Shown here: one piece after another, positions 32,525 through 41,344 of the stretch
Numbering within the stretch: the stretch's first letter is position 1
How the letters are laid out: the number at the start of each line of letters is the position of its first letter
Assembly: GCA_947442095.1 (NCBI GenBank)
Contig: CANEVG010000001.1
Coordinates: 1 to 45,758, forward strand
Direction: 5' to 3'
Length of the DNA: 45,758 bases
DNA from: Sphingomonadaceae bacterium
GTDB taxonomy: Bacteria > Pseudomonadota > Alphaproteobacteria > Sphingomonadales > Sphingomonadaceae
The notes under the pieces: model-generated
Told to the model about the DNA's origin: nothing
The model's input: the letters and a program-made list of their open reading frames with translations, nothing else
Database searches by the model: none
Program-made: the position numbers and the translations under genes

Positions 32525-34708
32525 GTGAAGAATCTGCTCAAAGCCTGGCCCAATGACAGAAGGGACAGGCGCGCCGGGCATGAACCGCCGCTTGCGGAAG
32601 ATGCTGCCCGCCGCTTGGCCCTATTCGCGGATATCGAGCGCAGCCTCTCCGGCTGGTTCTGGGCGACTGACCCCGCGGGGTGCCTCAGCTATATTTCCCC
32701 CGCCGCCTGCGAACGCTTCAGCATACCGTCGCAAGCGCTCATCGGCCAGCCGTTCAGCAGCCTGTTCGGAACCGATCCGGACAACCCCGGCGAACGCTCG
32801 GACCGGCCGCTGCAGTTTCAGATCGGCGCGCATGCCCGGGTCAACGATGTGATCGTGCGCCTTGCGCCGGCGCGCTGCGGCGTGGGCGCAAGGCCTGCAT
32901 GGTGGGCGCTTTCAGGCACGCCCAAGCTCGACGAGACCGGTGCATTTGGCGGCTATCGCGGCACCGCGCGCGATGTCACCCAGGAATACGAGCGCCGCAT
33001 CGAGGACTCGCGCCTCGCCGAATTCGATTCGCTGACGGGCCTCGCCAACCGCCACCGCATCACGCGCCGCATCGAACAGACCCTTGCCGCGTTCAAGGGC
33101 AGGCAGCGCGCCGCCACGCTGATGATGCTCGATCTCGACCGGTTTAAGCATGTGAACGACACGCTGGGCCACCCGGCCGGCGACGAGTTGCTGCGTCAGG
33201 TCTCGCAGCGCCTCCTCAAGGTCGTGGGGGACCACGGCGAGATCGGCCGGCACGGCGGCGATGAATTCCAGATTCTCCTGCCCGATCAGGAAGATCGCGG
33301 CAAACTGGGCGAGCTGGCCAACAAGATCATCGCCATCGTCTCACAGCCCTACCGCATTGATGACAACCACGTCGTGATCGGCATTTCGCTGGGTATGGCG
33401 ATCGCGCCTTACGATGGCGCCGAGCGCGAGGGCATCGTGCGCGCGGCCGATCTTGCGCTCTATGCCGCCAAGCACGGCGGTCGCGGCCAGTTCCGCTTTT
33501 ACTCGGTAGACCTCAAGGACGAGAAGGAAGAGCGTCACCTGCTGGAAGAGGCGCTGCGCGAGGCCATCGCCGCGGTCGAGACAGCCGAAGACGATTGGGA
33601 CAGGACCCAGCTCGGCCTGGTCTATCAGCCGGTTGTGCGCACCGACGATCACACGGTCGTCGGCTTCGAAGCGCTGATGCGCTGGGAGCATCCCCAGCGC
33701 GGGGCGATCGGGCCGGCGGTGTTCATCCCGGTCGCGGAAGATACCGGCATGATCCTCCAGCTTGGCGCATGGGCGCTGCGCCGTGCCTGCGCCGATGCCG
33801 CCGCCTGGGCGCACCCCTTGCGCATCGCGATCAATGTCTCGGCCATCCAGTTCGCCCATCCGGATTTCCCGGGTGTCGTTGCTGATGCCCTGGCGGAGAC
33901 CGGCCTCGATCCTGACCGGCTCGAACTCGAACTGACCGAATCGGTTTTCATGGGCGAGGCCGAGGCAACCGACAATGCGTTCAAGGCGCTGAAGCAACTG
34001 GGCGTGCGCCTTGCGCTTGATGATTTCGGCACGGGCTATTCCTCGCTCAGCTATCTGCGCGCTGCGCCGTTCGACAAGCTCAAGGTCGATCGCAGCTTCG
34101 TGGATTCCTGCACGCTCAGCGATCAGAACAGCGCGAAGATCATCGCCGCGATCATCGGCCTCGCCGATGCGCTCGGCATGGAGACCACGGTCGAGGGCGT
34201 GGAGGCGTTTGACCAGCACGATCTGGTCTGCGCCAAGGGCGCACGCTTCATTCAGGGCTTTCTCTATTCGCCGCCGCTCGAACAGGCGGTGGTTCTCGCC
34301 CAGATGCAGAGCGAGGCGCTGCGCATCCAGCCCCATGGACCCCAGCGCCACCGCCCCGAACGCCGCTCGGTCTTTCGCCGCATCGGCGTGATCCATGCCG
34401 ATCACCGCTATGAGGCGCTGCTGCGCAATCTTTCGGCAACCGGTGCGCGGATCGAAGGCCTTGTCGGCGTCCCCGTCGGCACGGGCCTGGTGCTCGATCT
34501 CGGCGCGGGTCAGCTCGCCGTGGTCACCGTTTCGCGCTCGGAAGACGCGGTCATCGGCGTAGAATTCGAAACACCCCTGGTCAGCGACGGCGCCGGCGGT
34601 CTCGTCACCCGCCACCGCGCCTCGGCTTATGCGCTCGCCGCCGCCGCGCGCATGGTCTCGGCCAGCACGCCCCAGTTCCTCGAAGTCGAAGTGCGCAAAC
34701 GCGCCTAA
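32525..34708 (+). CDS. PAS-GGDEF-EAL-PilZ cyclic-di-GMP signalling protein
   Basis: A 727-residue cytoplasmic protein. A PAS-like sensor covers about 31-155 (WFWATDPAGCLSYISPA, RDVTQEY). The GGDEF domain (165-327) has an intact GGDEF at 244-248 but no RxxD inhibitory site just before it. The EAL domain (about 362-610) has EAL at 382-384, ELTES and DDFGTGYSS, so both cyclase and phosphodiesterase look competent. A C-terminal PilZ domain has RRSVFRR and NLSATGARIEG, the c-di-GMP-binding motif. The start is GTG 32525, with a weak ribosome site. No membrane segment is seen. Confidence 0.95.
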   Translation: MKNLLKAWPNDRRDRRAGHEPPLAEDAARRLALFADIERSLSGWFWATDPAGCLSYISPAACERFSIPSQALIGQPFSSLFGTDPDNPGERSDRPLQFQIGAHARVNDVIVRLAPARCGVGARPAWWALSGTPKLDETGAFGGYRGTARDVTQEYERRIEDSRLAEFDSLTGLANRHRITRRIEQTLAAFKGRQRAATLMMLDLDRFKHVNDTLGHPAGDELLRQVSQRLLKVVGDHGEIGRHGGDEFQILLPDQEDRGKLGELANKIIAIVSQPYRIDDNHVVIGISLGMAIAPYDGAEREGIVRAADLALYAAKHGGRGQFRFYSVDLKDEKEERHLLEEALREAIAAVETAEDDWDRTQLGLVYQPVVRTDDHTVVGFEALMRWEHPQRGAIGPAVFIPVAEDTGMILQLGAWALRRACADAAAWAHPLRIAINVSAIQFAHPDFPGVVADALAETGLDPDRLELELTESVFMGEAEATDNAFKALKQLGVRLALDDFGTGYSSLSYLRAAPFDKLKVDRSFVDSCTLSDQNSAKIIAAIIGLADALGMETTVEGVEAFDQHDLVCAKGARFIQGFLYSPPLEQAVVLAQMQSEALRIQPHGPQRHRPERRSVFRRIGVIHADHRYEALLRNLSATGARIEGLVGVPVGTGLVLDLGAGQLAVVTVSRSEDAVIGVEFETPLVSDGAGGLVTRHRASAYALAAAARMVSASTPQFLEVEVRKRA

Positions 34709-34710
34709 AT

Positions 34711-34775
34711 CCTCCCCATTTTCGTGGCACGCACAAATGGGGGGTGGCCCACCGCAGGCGGGCCGGAGGGGTAAG
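34711..34775. repeat. REP-like repeat, copy 6
   Basis: TCCTCCCCATTTTCGTGG is paired with AAATGGGGGGTGGCC, followed by CCGCAGGCGGGCCGGAGGGG. This is a diverged version of copies 5 and 7, again between convergent genes (cyclic-di-GMP protein and PepSY protein). Confidence 0.75.
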
Positions 34776-34778
34776 GGT

Positions 34779-35462
34779 TCAAGCAGAACGCTTTGAGACA
34801 CCCGCCTTCCGCCGCCGAAACAGCAGCACCGTCCCCAGCAAAGTTCCCAGAAACGCCAGCCCCGCAAACCCGATCAGCAGCGGATGATGCGTATCCTCGC
34901 GTCCCTGCAAGTCCATGATGTGCAGCCCCCACATGAAGTCGAACGCGCGCCATAATCGCGAACGCAGCGCCAGCACTTCGCCAGTTCCGGCATCTACATA
35001 GACATGCGTCCCATCGCCAAACCGCGCCTGCCAGGAAGGCCGTTCGCGCCTGAGCTCGATGGGAGCCGCATTGGCTGCAAATTGCGCCATGCTTTCCAGC
35101 TTCGCCCCGCCGCGATAGCTCGCCGCGGCAATCGCCTGCGCCTCGGCCTGATCCACAAGGGGCAGGGCCAGTCCGCTGCGCGCATCAAACCGACGCAAAG
35201 CGCCATCTGCTGCCGTGGCAACCCAAACCTGCCGCCCGGCCTCGTCCACCAATATCAGCTGGGTCACCGGCCCGGCTTTTGGCACCGCTAGCCCGGCCAG
35301 CGCCATCGGCTTTGGCTCCGTACGCAACTGCCCGCCGCGCACTTGTTCGATGGGCCATGAAACCATGAATAGGCCGCTTGCTGTCCACAGCAGCAACGGC
35401 ACGCCGATCAGCCAGCCGAGCCATATGTGCCAGCGGGCAAGTCGGCGCATCATATGCATCAT
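34779..35462 (-). CDS. PepSY domain membrane protein
   Basis: About 227 residues with two membrane helices: WHIWLGWLIGVPLLLWTASGLFMV near the N terminus and PLLIGFAGLAFLGTLLGTVLLF at the C terminus. A periplasmic PepSY-type region lies between (HVYVDAGTGEVLALRSRLWRAFDFMWGLHIMD). His residues at both membrane ends recall the reduced PepSY-TM proteins tied to iron or ferric-siderophore reduction. It starts with ATG 35462, or GTG 35465, overlapping the lpd stop, so it is the last gene of the TCA operon. Function unknown. Confidence 0.82.
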   Translation of the reverse strand: MMHMMRRLARWHIWLGWLIGVPLLLWTASGLFMVSWPIEQVRGGQLRTEPKPMALAGLAVPKAGPVTQLILVDEAGRQVWVATAADGALRRFDARSGLALPLVDQAEAQAIAAASYRGGAKLESMAQFAANAAPIELRRERPSWQARFGDGTHVYVDAGTGEVLALRSRLWRAFDFMWGLHIMDLQGREDTHHPLLIGFAGLAFLGTLLGTVLLFRRRKAGVSKRSA

Positions 35463-36877
35463 CACATGTGAATCGGCTTGCCCATCACTGCCATCGCCGC
35501 TTCCTTCAGCGCCTCGGCATGCGTCGGGTGCGCATGGCAGGTGTAAGCAATGTCCTCGGACGTCGCGCCAAACTCCATCGCTAGCGCGGCTTCAGCAATC
35601 ATCGATCCGGCCACGCTCGCAATGCACCACACGCCCAGGACACGGTCAGTCTTCGCGTCCGCAATCACCTTAACGAAACCGTCGGGCTCATGATTGGTCT
35701 TGGCGCGGCTGTTCGCCAGCATCGGGAACTTGCCGACCTTGATCGCCGTCTTGTCGCCATCCGCTGCGACCAGCGCCGCTTCCTCGGTGAGCCCCACGCC
35801 CGCAAATTCAGGGAAGGTATAGACTACGCCCGGGATCACGGCATGGTTCACGATACCGGTCAGCCCCGCGATGTTCTCGGCCACGGCAATGCCCTCGTCC
35901 TCGGCCTTGTGCGCGAGCATCGGACCCGGAATCACATCGCCCACAGCCCACACGCCCGGAACGCTGGTGCGGAAATCATGGTCCGTCTCGATCTGCCCGC
36001 GCTTGTTCACGTCCAGGCCGATCTTCTCGAGCCCCAGCCCATCCACAAACGGACGGCGGCCGATGGCCACCAGCACGCAGTCCGCTTCCAGCGTTTCCGA
36101 AGTGCCACCCGCTGAGGGCTCCAGCGTCAAAGTCGCGGTCTTGCCCCTCACGGCCACGCCCGTCACCTTGGTGGAAAGCCGCAGTTCCATGCCCTGCTTC
36201 TTGAAGATCTTGGCGGCTTCCTTGCGCACGTCGCCGTCCATGCCGGGCAGCAGCTGGTCGAGGAATTCCACGACCGTCACTTTGGCCCCCAGCCGCCGCC
36301 AGACCGAACCCAACTCCAGCCCGATCACCCCGCCGCCGATCACCACCATGTGGTTCGGCACGCGGTCCAAAGCCAGCGCGCCAGTTGAATCGACCACAAT
36401 ACCCGCGTCGTTGTCCACCACCACACCCGGCAGCGGCGTCACGCTCGAACCCGTCGCGATCACCACGTTCTTGGCGGTCACCTTCTGGCCCGCCACGACA
36501 ACCGTGTGCGCATCCTCGAACGCGGCATAGCCTTTCAGCCAGCTCACCTTGTTCTTTTTGAACAGGAACTCGATCCCGCCCGTCAGCTGCCTGACCGAAT
36601 CCAGCTTTTGCGCCTGCATCGCCTCCAGATCGAGCGTCACCGGCCCGGTCTTGATCCCGTAATGCGCAAAGGTCCCGTCCGCCGCTTCGGCAAACTTTTC
36701 CGAACCATGCAGCAAGGCCTTGGAAGGAATGCACCCGACATTGAGGCAGGTGCCGCCCAGCGTCTCGCGGCCATCGGCGCACGCGGTCTTAAGCCCCAGC
36801 TGCGCCGCGCGGATCGCCGCGACATAGCCGCCCGGGCCGGCACCGATGACAAGAACGTCGTAGTCGTATTCAGCCAT
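35462..36877 (-). CDS. lpdA: Dihydrolipoyl dehydrogenase (E3)
   Basis: A 471-residue flavoenzyme that reoxidises dihydrolipoamide on SucB with NAD+. FAD motif GAGPGGYVAA is at 12-21 and the redox disulfide is Cys44-Cys49 (GGTCLNVGCIPSK). The NAD motif VIGGGVIGLELG and the C-terminal catalytic His-Glu region (CHAHPTHAEALKEA) are intact. GGAG is 7 bp before ATG 36877. It follows sucB after a 135-bp gap that contains a REP-like repeat, and overlaps the PepSY gene. Confidence 0.98.
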   Translation of the reverse strand: MAEYDYDVLVIGAGPGGYVAAIRAAQLGLKTACADGRETLGGTCLNVGCIPSKALLHGSEKFAEAADGTFAHYGIKTGPVTLDLEAMQAQKLDSVRQLTGGIEFLFKKNKVSWLKGYAAFEDAHTVVVAGQKVTAKNVVIATGSSVTPLPGVVVDNDAGIVVDSTGALALDRVPNHMVVIGGGVIGLELGSVWRRLGAKVTVVEFLDQLLPGMDGDVRKEAAKIFKKQGMELRLSTKVTGVAVRGKTATLTLEPSAGGTSETLEADCVLVAIGRRPFVDGLGLEKIGLDVNKRGQIETDHDFRTSVPGVWAVGDVIPGPMLAHKAEDEGIAVAENIAGLTGIVNHAVIPGVVYTFPEFAGVGLTEEAALVAADGDKTAIKVGKFPMLANSRAKTNHEPDGFVKVIADAKTDRVLGVWCIASVAGSMIAEAALAMEFGATSEDIAYTCHAHPTHAEALKEAAMAVMGKPIHM

Positions 36878-36894
36878 GGCCAGGCTCCTAAGTG

Positions 36895-37010
36895 TATCCT
36901 CCCCTGGAAGGGGAGGTGGCAGCCCGCAGGGCTGGCGGAGGGGTAGCACAGCAGTGCCGCACCGCTCCACCGCCTGCGGCGGTCCCCCTCCCCTCACAGG
37001 GAAGGATCGA
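36895..37010. repeat. REP-like repeat, copy 7, inside the TCA operon
   Basis: CCTCCCCTGGAAGGGGAGG forms a perfect short hairpin, followed by TGGCAGCCCGCAGGGCTGGC and GGAGGGG. A second block, CCGCCTGCGGCGG with CCCCCTCCCCT, completes a larger inverted arrangement. It fills the sucB-lpd gap and may tune the level of the E3 message relative to E2. Confidence 0.85.
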
Positions 37011-37012
37011 GA

Positions 37013-38230
37013 TCACAGATCGATCAGCAGCCGCGTCGGATCCTCGATCGCTTCCTTGATCGTCTTCAGCGCCGTCACCGCCTCGCGCCCGTCGATCAGT
37101 CTGTGATCATATGAAAGCGCGATATACATCATCGGCCGCACCACAATTTGCCCATCGCGCACCACCGGCCGGTCTTCGATCCGGTGGAGACCCAGCACGG
37201 CGGACTGCGGCGGGTTGATGATCGGGGTGGACATGAGCCCGCCGAACACGCCACCGTTAGAAATCGTGAAAGTGCCGCCGGCCATGTCCGCCATCGTCAG
37301 CGTGCCGTCGCGTGCCTTCTTGCCAAACGCGGCAATCGCCTTTTCGATCCCGGCGAAGGACAGGCTGTCCACATCGCGCACAACCGGCACTACGAGGCCA
37401 TTGGGCGCGGAGACCGCGACGGAAAGATCAACGTAATCGTGGTAGACGATCTCGTCGCCCTCGATCCGAGCGTTGACCGAAGGAATATCCTTCAGCGCCA
37501 GGCACGCGGCCTTGGCGAAGAAGCTCATGAAGCCCAGCTTCACGCCGTGCTTCTTCTCGAACACGTCCTTGTACTTGTCGCGCGCGACCATCACCGCGCC
37601 CATGTCGCAATCGTTGAACGTGGTGAGTAGCGCGGCGGTGTCCTGCGCGGACTTCAGCCGCTTGGCGATCGTCTGGCGCAGGCGGGTCATCTTGACGCGC
37701 TCCTCGCGGCGGCCATCCGAGAACACGGCCACAGCTGCCGCAACCGGGGCAGGCGCAGCCCCGACCGGGGCAGGGGCGGCCTGCTTGGCGACAGCTGCCG
37801 CCAGCACGTCTTCCTTGGTCAGGCGGCCATCCTTGCCGGTCCCGCGCACCGTCGCCGGGTCGATCCCATGCTCCAGCACCGCGCGCCGCACCGCCGGGGA
37901 AAGCGCCGCTGGATCGTCCGCCGCCGCAGCAGCAGCCGCGGGAGCGGCTGCCGGAGCAGGAGCCGCCGCCGGGGCAGGTGCAGTCGCCACACCGCTCGTC
38001 TCGATCATCCCCAGGAGCGCACCCACCGCCACGGTCTCACCCTCGGCGACAACATGCGCCCCCATGATCCCGGCCGCCGGCGCGCCGACTTCCACCGCGA
38101 CTTTGTCGGTCTCGAGGCTGGCAATCGGCTCGTCCAGCGCCACCGCCTCGCCCGGCTGCTTGAGCCACTGGCCGACCGTCGCTTCGCTGACGCTCTCGCC
38201 CAGCACGGGCACTTTCACTTCGATGGACAT
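37013..38230 (-). CDS. sucB: 2-oxoglutarate dehydrogenase E2, dihydrolipoyl succinyltransferase
   Basis: A 405-residue E2 subunit with one lipoyl domain (1-76; lipoylated Lys43 in LETDKVAVEV) and an Ala/Pro-rich linker. The E1/E3-binding domain is at about 113-150 (LSPAVRRAVLEHGIDPATVRGTGKDGR). The catalytic core ends in SYDHRLIDGREA, with active-site His376 and Asp380. A second Ala-rich linker (about 150-170) precedes the core. It is 43 bp downstream of sucA in the same operon. Confidence 0.98.
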   Translation of the reverse strand: MSIEVKVPVLGESVSEATVGQWLKQPGEAVALDEPIASLETDKVAVEVGAPAAGIMGAHVVAEGETVAVGALLGMIETSGVATAPAPAAAPAPAAAPAAAAAAADDPAALSPAVRRAVLEHGIDPATVRGTGKDGRLTKEDVLAAAVAKQAAPAPVGAAPAPVAAAVAVFSDGRREERVKMTRLRQTIAKRLKSAQDTAALLTTFNDCDMGAVMVARDKYKDVFEKKHGVKLGFMSFFAKAACLALKDIPSVNARIEGDEIVYHDYVDLSVAVSAPNGLVVPVVRDVDSLSFAGIEKAIAAFGKKARDGTLTMADMAGGTFTISNGGVFGGLMSTPIINPPQSAVLGLHRIEDRPVVRDGQIVVRPMMYIALSYDHRLIDGREAVTALKTIKEAIEDPTRLLIDL

Positions 38231-38273
38231 GTCAGGAATCTCTCAAATCAAAAGGAAGCTGGTCAAGAAAGGG

Positions 38274-41111
38274 TTAGGCCTTCTTCTTGCGCCGCAGTTC
38301 ACCGCGCACCGAAAGCGAAAGCGCATTGCTGATCAGCGCGGCCTGTTCCGCCGCATGCCGTTTCGCAAGGCCGGTCGCAGGCGATGCCGCCGCCAGCCGC
38401 CCGGCATAGCGCGCGCGCGCCACCTTGCTGCCGGCCGCCTTCAGCGAATCCTCGATCAGCGGCTCCACAAAGAACCAGCTGCCGTTGTTCTTTGGCTCTT
38501 CCTGGCACCAAACGACCTCTTCCAGATTGGTCATGCGCGAAAGGCGCAGCGCCAGCGGCTCGCCCGGGAAGGGATAGAGCTGCTCCAGCCGGATGATCTG
38601 CGTGTCGGTGATCCCCGCCGCATCGCGCGCCTCGATCAGGTCATAGGCGACCTTGCCGCTGCACAGCACCACGCGCCGCGTCTCGGCGTCTGCCGCAGGG
38701 CTCGTGTCGGACAGGATGCGCATGAAGTGCCCCGCGCCGACAAAGTCCGACGTCACCGATTTTGCCAGCGGATGGCGGAGCAGGCTCTTGGGGCTCATGA
38801 TGATCAGCGGCTTGCGGAACGAGCGCTGCATCTGCCGGCGCAGCACGTGAAAGTAGTTCGCCGGGGTGGTGATGTTGCAGACCTGGATATTGTCTTCCGC
38901 GCAAAGCTGGAGGAACCGCTCCAGTCGCGCGGAAGAATGTTCCGGACCCTGGCCTTCATAGCCATGCGGCAGCAGCATCACGAGGCCGTTGGCGCGCAGC
39001 CACTTTGCTTCGGAGGCCGCGATATACTGATCGATCACAATCTGCGCGCCGTTGGCGAAATCGCCGAACTGCGCTTCCCACAGCACCAGCGTCTTCGGGT
39101 CCGCGCTGGCATAGCCAAATTCGAAGCCCAGCACGCCGTATTCGCTCAGCGGGCTGTCATGCACCTCGAACTTGCCGTGGGGCAGCGCAGCGAGCGGCAC
39201 GAACTTGCGCTCGCTGGTCTGGTCGACCCACACCGCATGGCGCTGGCTGAAGGTGCCGCGCCCCGAATCCTGCCCGGAAAGCCGCACGTTGAAGCCTTCG
39301 GTGACGAGACTGCCGAACGCCAGCGCCTCGCCGGTCGCCCAGTCGAACCCTGTGCCTTCGGTAAACATCTGCCGCTTGGCCTCGATCACGCGGCCCAGCG
39401 TCTTGTGGATCGTCAGGTCCTGCGGCACCGTGGTCAGCGTGCGGCCCAGGCTGTCGAACAGCTTCTGGTCGATGCCCGTGGGCACATTGCGCCGGGCAGT
39501 TTCGGGGTCGGCCGGCTTGTTAAGCCCGCTCCAGCGCCCGCCAAACCAGTCTGCGTGGTTGGCCTTGTAGCTTTTTGCTGCTTCGAACTCGGTCTCCAGC
39601 GTGGCGACAAAGTGGTCCTCGGTCTCGCCCTTCCATACCCCGTCGATCACGTTCTGATCGACCAGCCGGCGCGCATAGATCTCCGAAATCGGCGGATGCT
39701 GCTTGATCCGGGCATACATCAGCGGCTGGGTGAAGCTGGGTTCGTCGCCCTCGTTGTGGCCGAAGCGGCGGTAGCACCACATGTCCACCACCACATCGCG
39801 GCCGAACTGCTGGCGGTAATCGATCGCCAGCTTGCACGCGAAGGTCACTGCTTCCGGATCATCGCCGTTCACGTGGATGATCGGCGCTTGCACGCCCTTT
39901 GCCACATCGCTGGGGTAGGGCGAGCCGCGCGAAAACTGCGGGCTTGTGGTGAAGCCGATCTGGTTGTTGATGATGAAGTGTAGGCACCCGCCGGTGTTGT
40001 AGCCCTTCACGCCCGAAAAGCCGAGGCATTCCCACACGATGCCTTGGCCCGCAAAGGCCGCATCGCCGTGAATCAGAATCGGCAGCACTTGCTTGTGCTT
40101 GCCTTTTCCGATGTCCTCGCGGAACGCCTGCTGCGCACGGGTCTTGCCCAGCACCACAGGGTCCACCGTTTCCAGATGGCTCGGGTTGGGCTGCAGGCTC
40201 ATGTGCACCTTGATCCCGTCGAACTCGCGGTCGGTTGAGGTGCCGAGATGATACTTCACGTCGCCCGAACCGCCCACGTCCTCGGGGTTCGCGGTCCCGC
40301 CGGAAAACTCGTGGAAGATCACGCGGTAAGGCTTGGCCAGCACGTTCGCCAGCACGTTCAAGCGGCCCCGGTGCGCCATGCCGTAGATGATCTCGCGCAC
40401 GCCCAGCTGGCCGCCATACTTGATCACCGCCTCCAGCGCCGGGATCATCGATTCCCCGCCATCAAGGCCAAAGCGCTTGGTGCCGACATACTTTTTGCCG
40501 AGGAACTTCTCGTACTGTTCGCCCCGGATGACAGCGGCGAGGATCGCCTTCTTGCCATTGGGGGTGAAGTCGATGGACTTGTCGCCACCCTCGATCCGGT
40601 CCTGCAGGAACTTGCGCTCCGCCACGTCGGCTATGTGCATGTATTCAAGGCCAACCTTGCCGCAATAGTTCCTCTGCAGCACGCTCACGATCTCGCGCGG
40701 GGTCGCCCACTGCATGCCGAGTACGCCGCCGATGAATACCTTCTTGTCAAGGTCTGGCCCGGTAAAGCCATGGTATTCCGGGGTAATATCCGCGGGCAGC
40801 TCCTGCCGCGCGAGGCCGAGCGGATCAAGGTCCGCCGCCAGATGCCCGCGCACGCGATAGGTGCGCACCAGCATCATCGCACGGATCGAAGCACCGGCGG
40901 CGGCTTCCAGCGCTGCCTCGTCTATCACGGTGCCCGCAGCCTTTGCGGCCTTTGCGATCTCGACCTTCAGCGCCATCGGATCGAGCGCCTGCGTCAGATC
41001 GTCGCCAAACGCGGGATCGGTTAGCGGCCAGCGGGGCGAGCTCCACGAAGGACCGGCTTGCGGACCCTCCTGCGCCGGATCCACATCGAACGCGTGCTCT
41101 TCATAACCCAT
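38274..41111 (-). CDS. sucA: 2-oxoglutarate dehydrogenase E1
   Basis: A 945-residue thiamine-diphosphate enzyme that decarboxylates 2-oxoglutarate and transfers succinyl to SucB. It starts with MGYEEHAFDVDP, then YRVRGHLAADLDPLG and IYGMAHRGRLNVLANVL. The ThDP motif runs from HGDAAFAGQG to IINNQIGFTT, and the C-terminal half has FSQRHAVWVDQ and LLPHGYEGQGPEHSSARLERFLQL. Length and motifs are normal for the family. ATG 41111 is the conserved start although the closest strong ribosome site points to an ATG 7 bp earlier. Confidence 0.98.
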   Translation of the reverse strand: MGYEEHAFDVDPAQEGPQAGPSWSSPRWPLTDPAFGDDLTQALDPMALKVEIAKAAKAAGTVIDEAALEAAAGASIRAMMLVRTYRVRGHLAADLDPLGLARQELPADITPEYHGFTGPDLDKKVFIGGVLGMQWATPREIVSVLQRNYCGKVGLEYMHIADVAERKFLQDRIEGGDKSIDFTPNGKKAILAAVIRGEQYEKFLGKKYVGTKRFGLDGGESMIPALEAVIKYGGQLGVREIIYGMAHRGRLNVLANVLAKPYRVIFHEFSGGTANPEDVGGSGDVKYHLGTSTDREFDGIKVHMSLQPNPSHLETVDPVVLGKTRAQQAFREDIGKGKHKQVLPILIHGDAAFAGQGIVWECLGFSGVKGYNTGGCLHFIINNQIGFTTSPQFSRGSPYPSDVAKGVQAPIIHVNGDDPEAVTFACKLAIDYRQQFGRDVVVDMWCYRRFGHNEGDEPSFTQPLMYARIKQHPPISEIYARRLVDQNVIDGVWKGETEDHFVATLETEFEAAKSYKANHADWFGGRWSGLNKPADPETARRNVPTGIDQKLFDSLGRTLTTVPQDLTIHKTLGRVIEAKRQMFTEGTGFDWATGEALAFGSLVTEGFNVRLSGQDSGRGTFSQRHAVWVDQTSERKFVPLAALPHGKFEVHDSPLSEYGVLGFEFGYASADPKTLVLWEAQFGDFANGAQIVIDQYIAASEAKWLRANGLVMLLPHGYEGQGPEHSSARLERFLQLCAEDNIQVCNITTPANYFHVLRRQMQRSFRKPLIIMSPKSLLRHPLAKSVTSDFVGAGHFMRILSDTSPAADAETRRVVLCSGKVAYDLIEARDAAGITDTQIIRLEQLYPFPGEPLALRLSRMTNLEEVVWCQEEPKNNGSWFFVEPLIEDSLKAAGSKVARARYAGRLAAASPATGLAKRHAAEQAALISNALSLSVRGELRRKKKA

Positions 41112-41118
41112 CAGCCAT
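41101..41118 (-). other. Five-codon upstream ORF overlapping the sucA start
   Basis: GAGGAG-TG-ATG at 41118 opens MADGL and stops with TGA at 41101-41103, overlapping the first sucA codons in another frame. The ribosome site fits this mini-ORF at least as well as the sucA ATG. It may be chance, or it may let ribosomes stop and restart at sucA. Confidence 0.35.
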
Positions 41119-41309
41119 CACTCCTCTTGCCCCGGGGAGGTTGGGGCTTCGGAAAAACACATACGGCGCGCATGTCGCCGCTAAACTTTCCTGCGGGTAG
41201 TTTGGTCCGCCCGAAATCGTTAGGTATCACGAGCCGCAGAAGCGCGGGCTTTAGCATCGGCAATGCAAAGGGAGCGCGCCCTTCGAGGCTCGTAAAATTG
41301 CTTAGGTTA

Positions 41310-41333
41310 ACGGGGCGCGAACCGGCGCCCCGT
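41310..41333 (-). terminator. Hairpin after mdh
   Basis: ACGGGGCGC (41310-41318) and GCGCCCCGT (41325-41333) make a perfect 9-bp GC stem with a 6-nt loop, 11 bp past the mdh stop. On the minus strand it is followed by TAACCTAAGC, a weak T-tract. It would reduce read-through from mdh into sucA, about 200 bp further on. Confidence 0.65.
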
Positions 41334-41344
41334 GTCACCTTTTG

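Noticed and set aside
33341..34867. A 508-codon minus-strand frame antisense to the cyclic-di-GMP gene
   Set aside because: It is a shadow of the PAS-GGDEF-EAL-PilZ coding sequence, with His/Arg/Glu-rich low-complexity translation and no start signal.
37473..39983. An 836-codon plus-strand frame antisense to sucA and sucB
   Set aside because: It lies entirely opposite two clear enzyme genes. Long antisense frames are common in high-GC coding DNA, and the translation has no recognisable domain.
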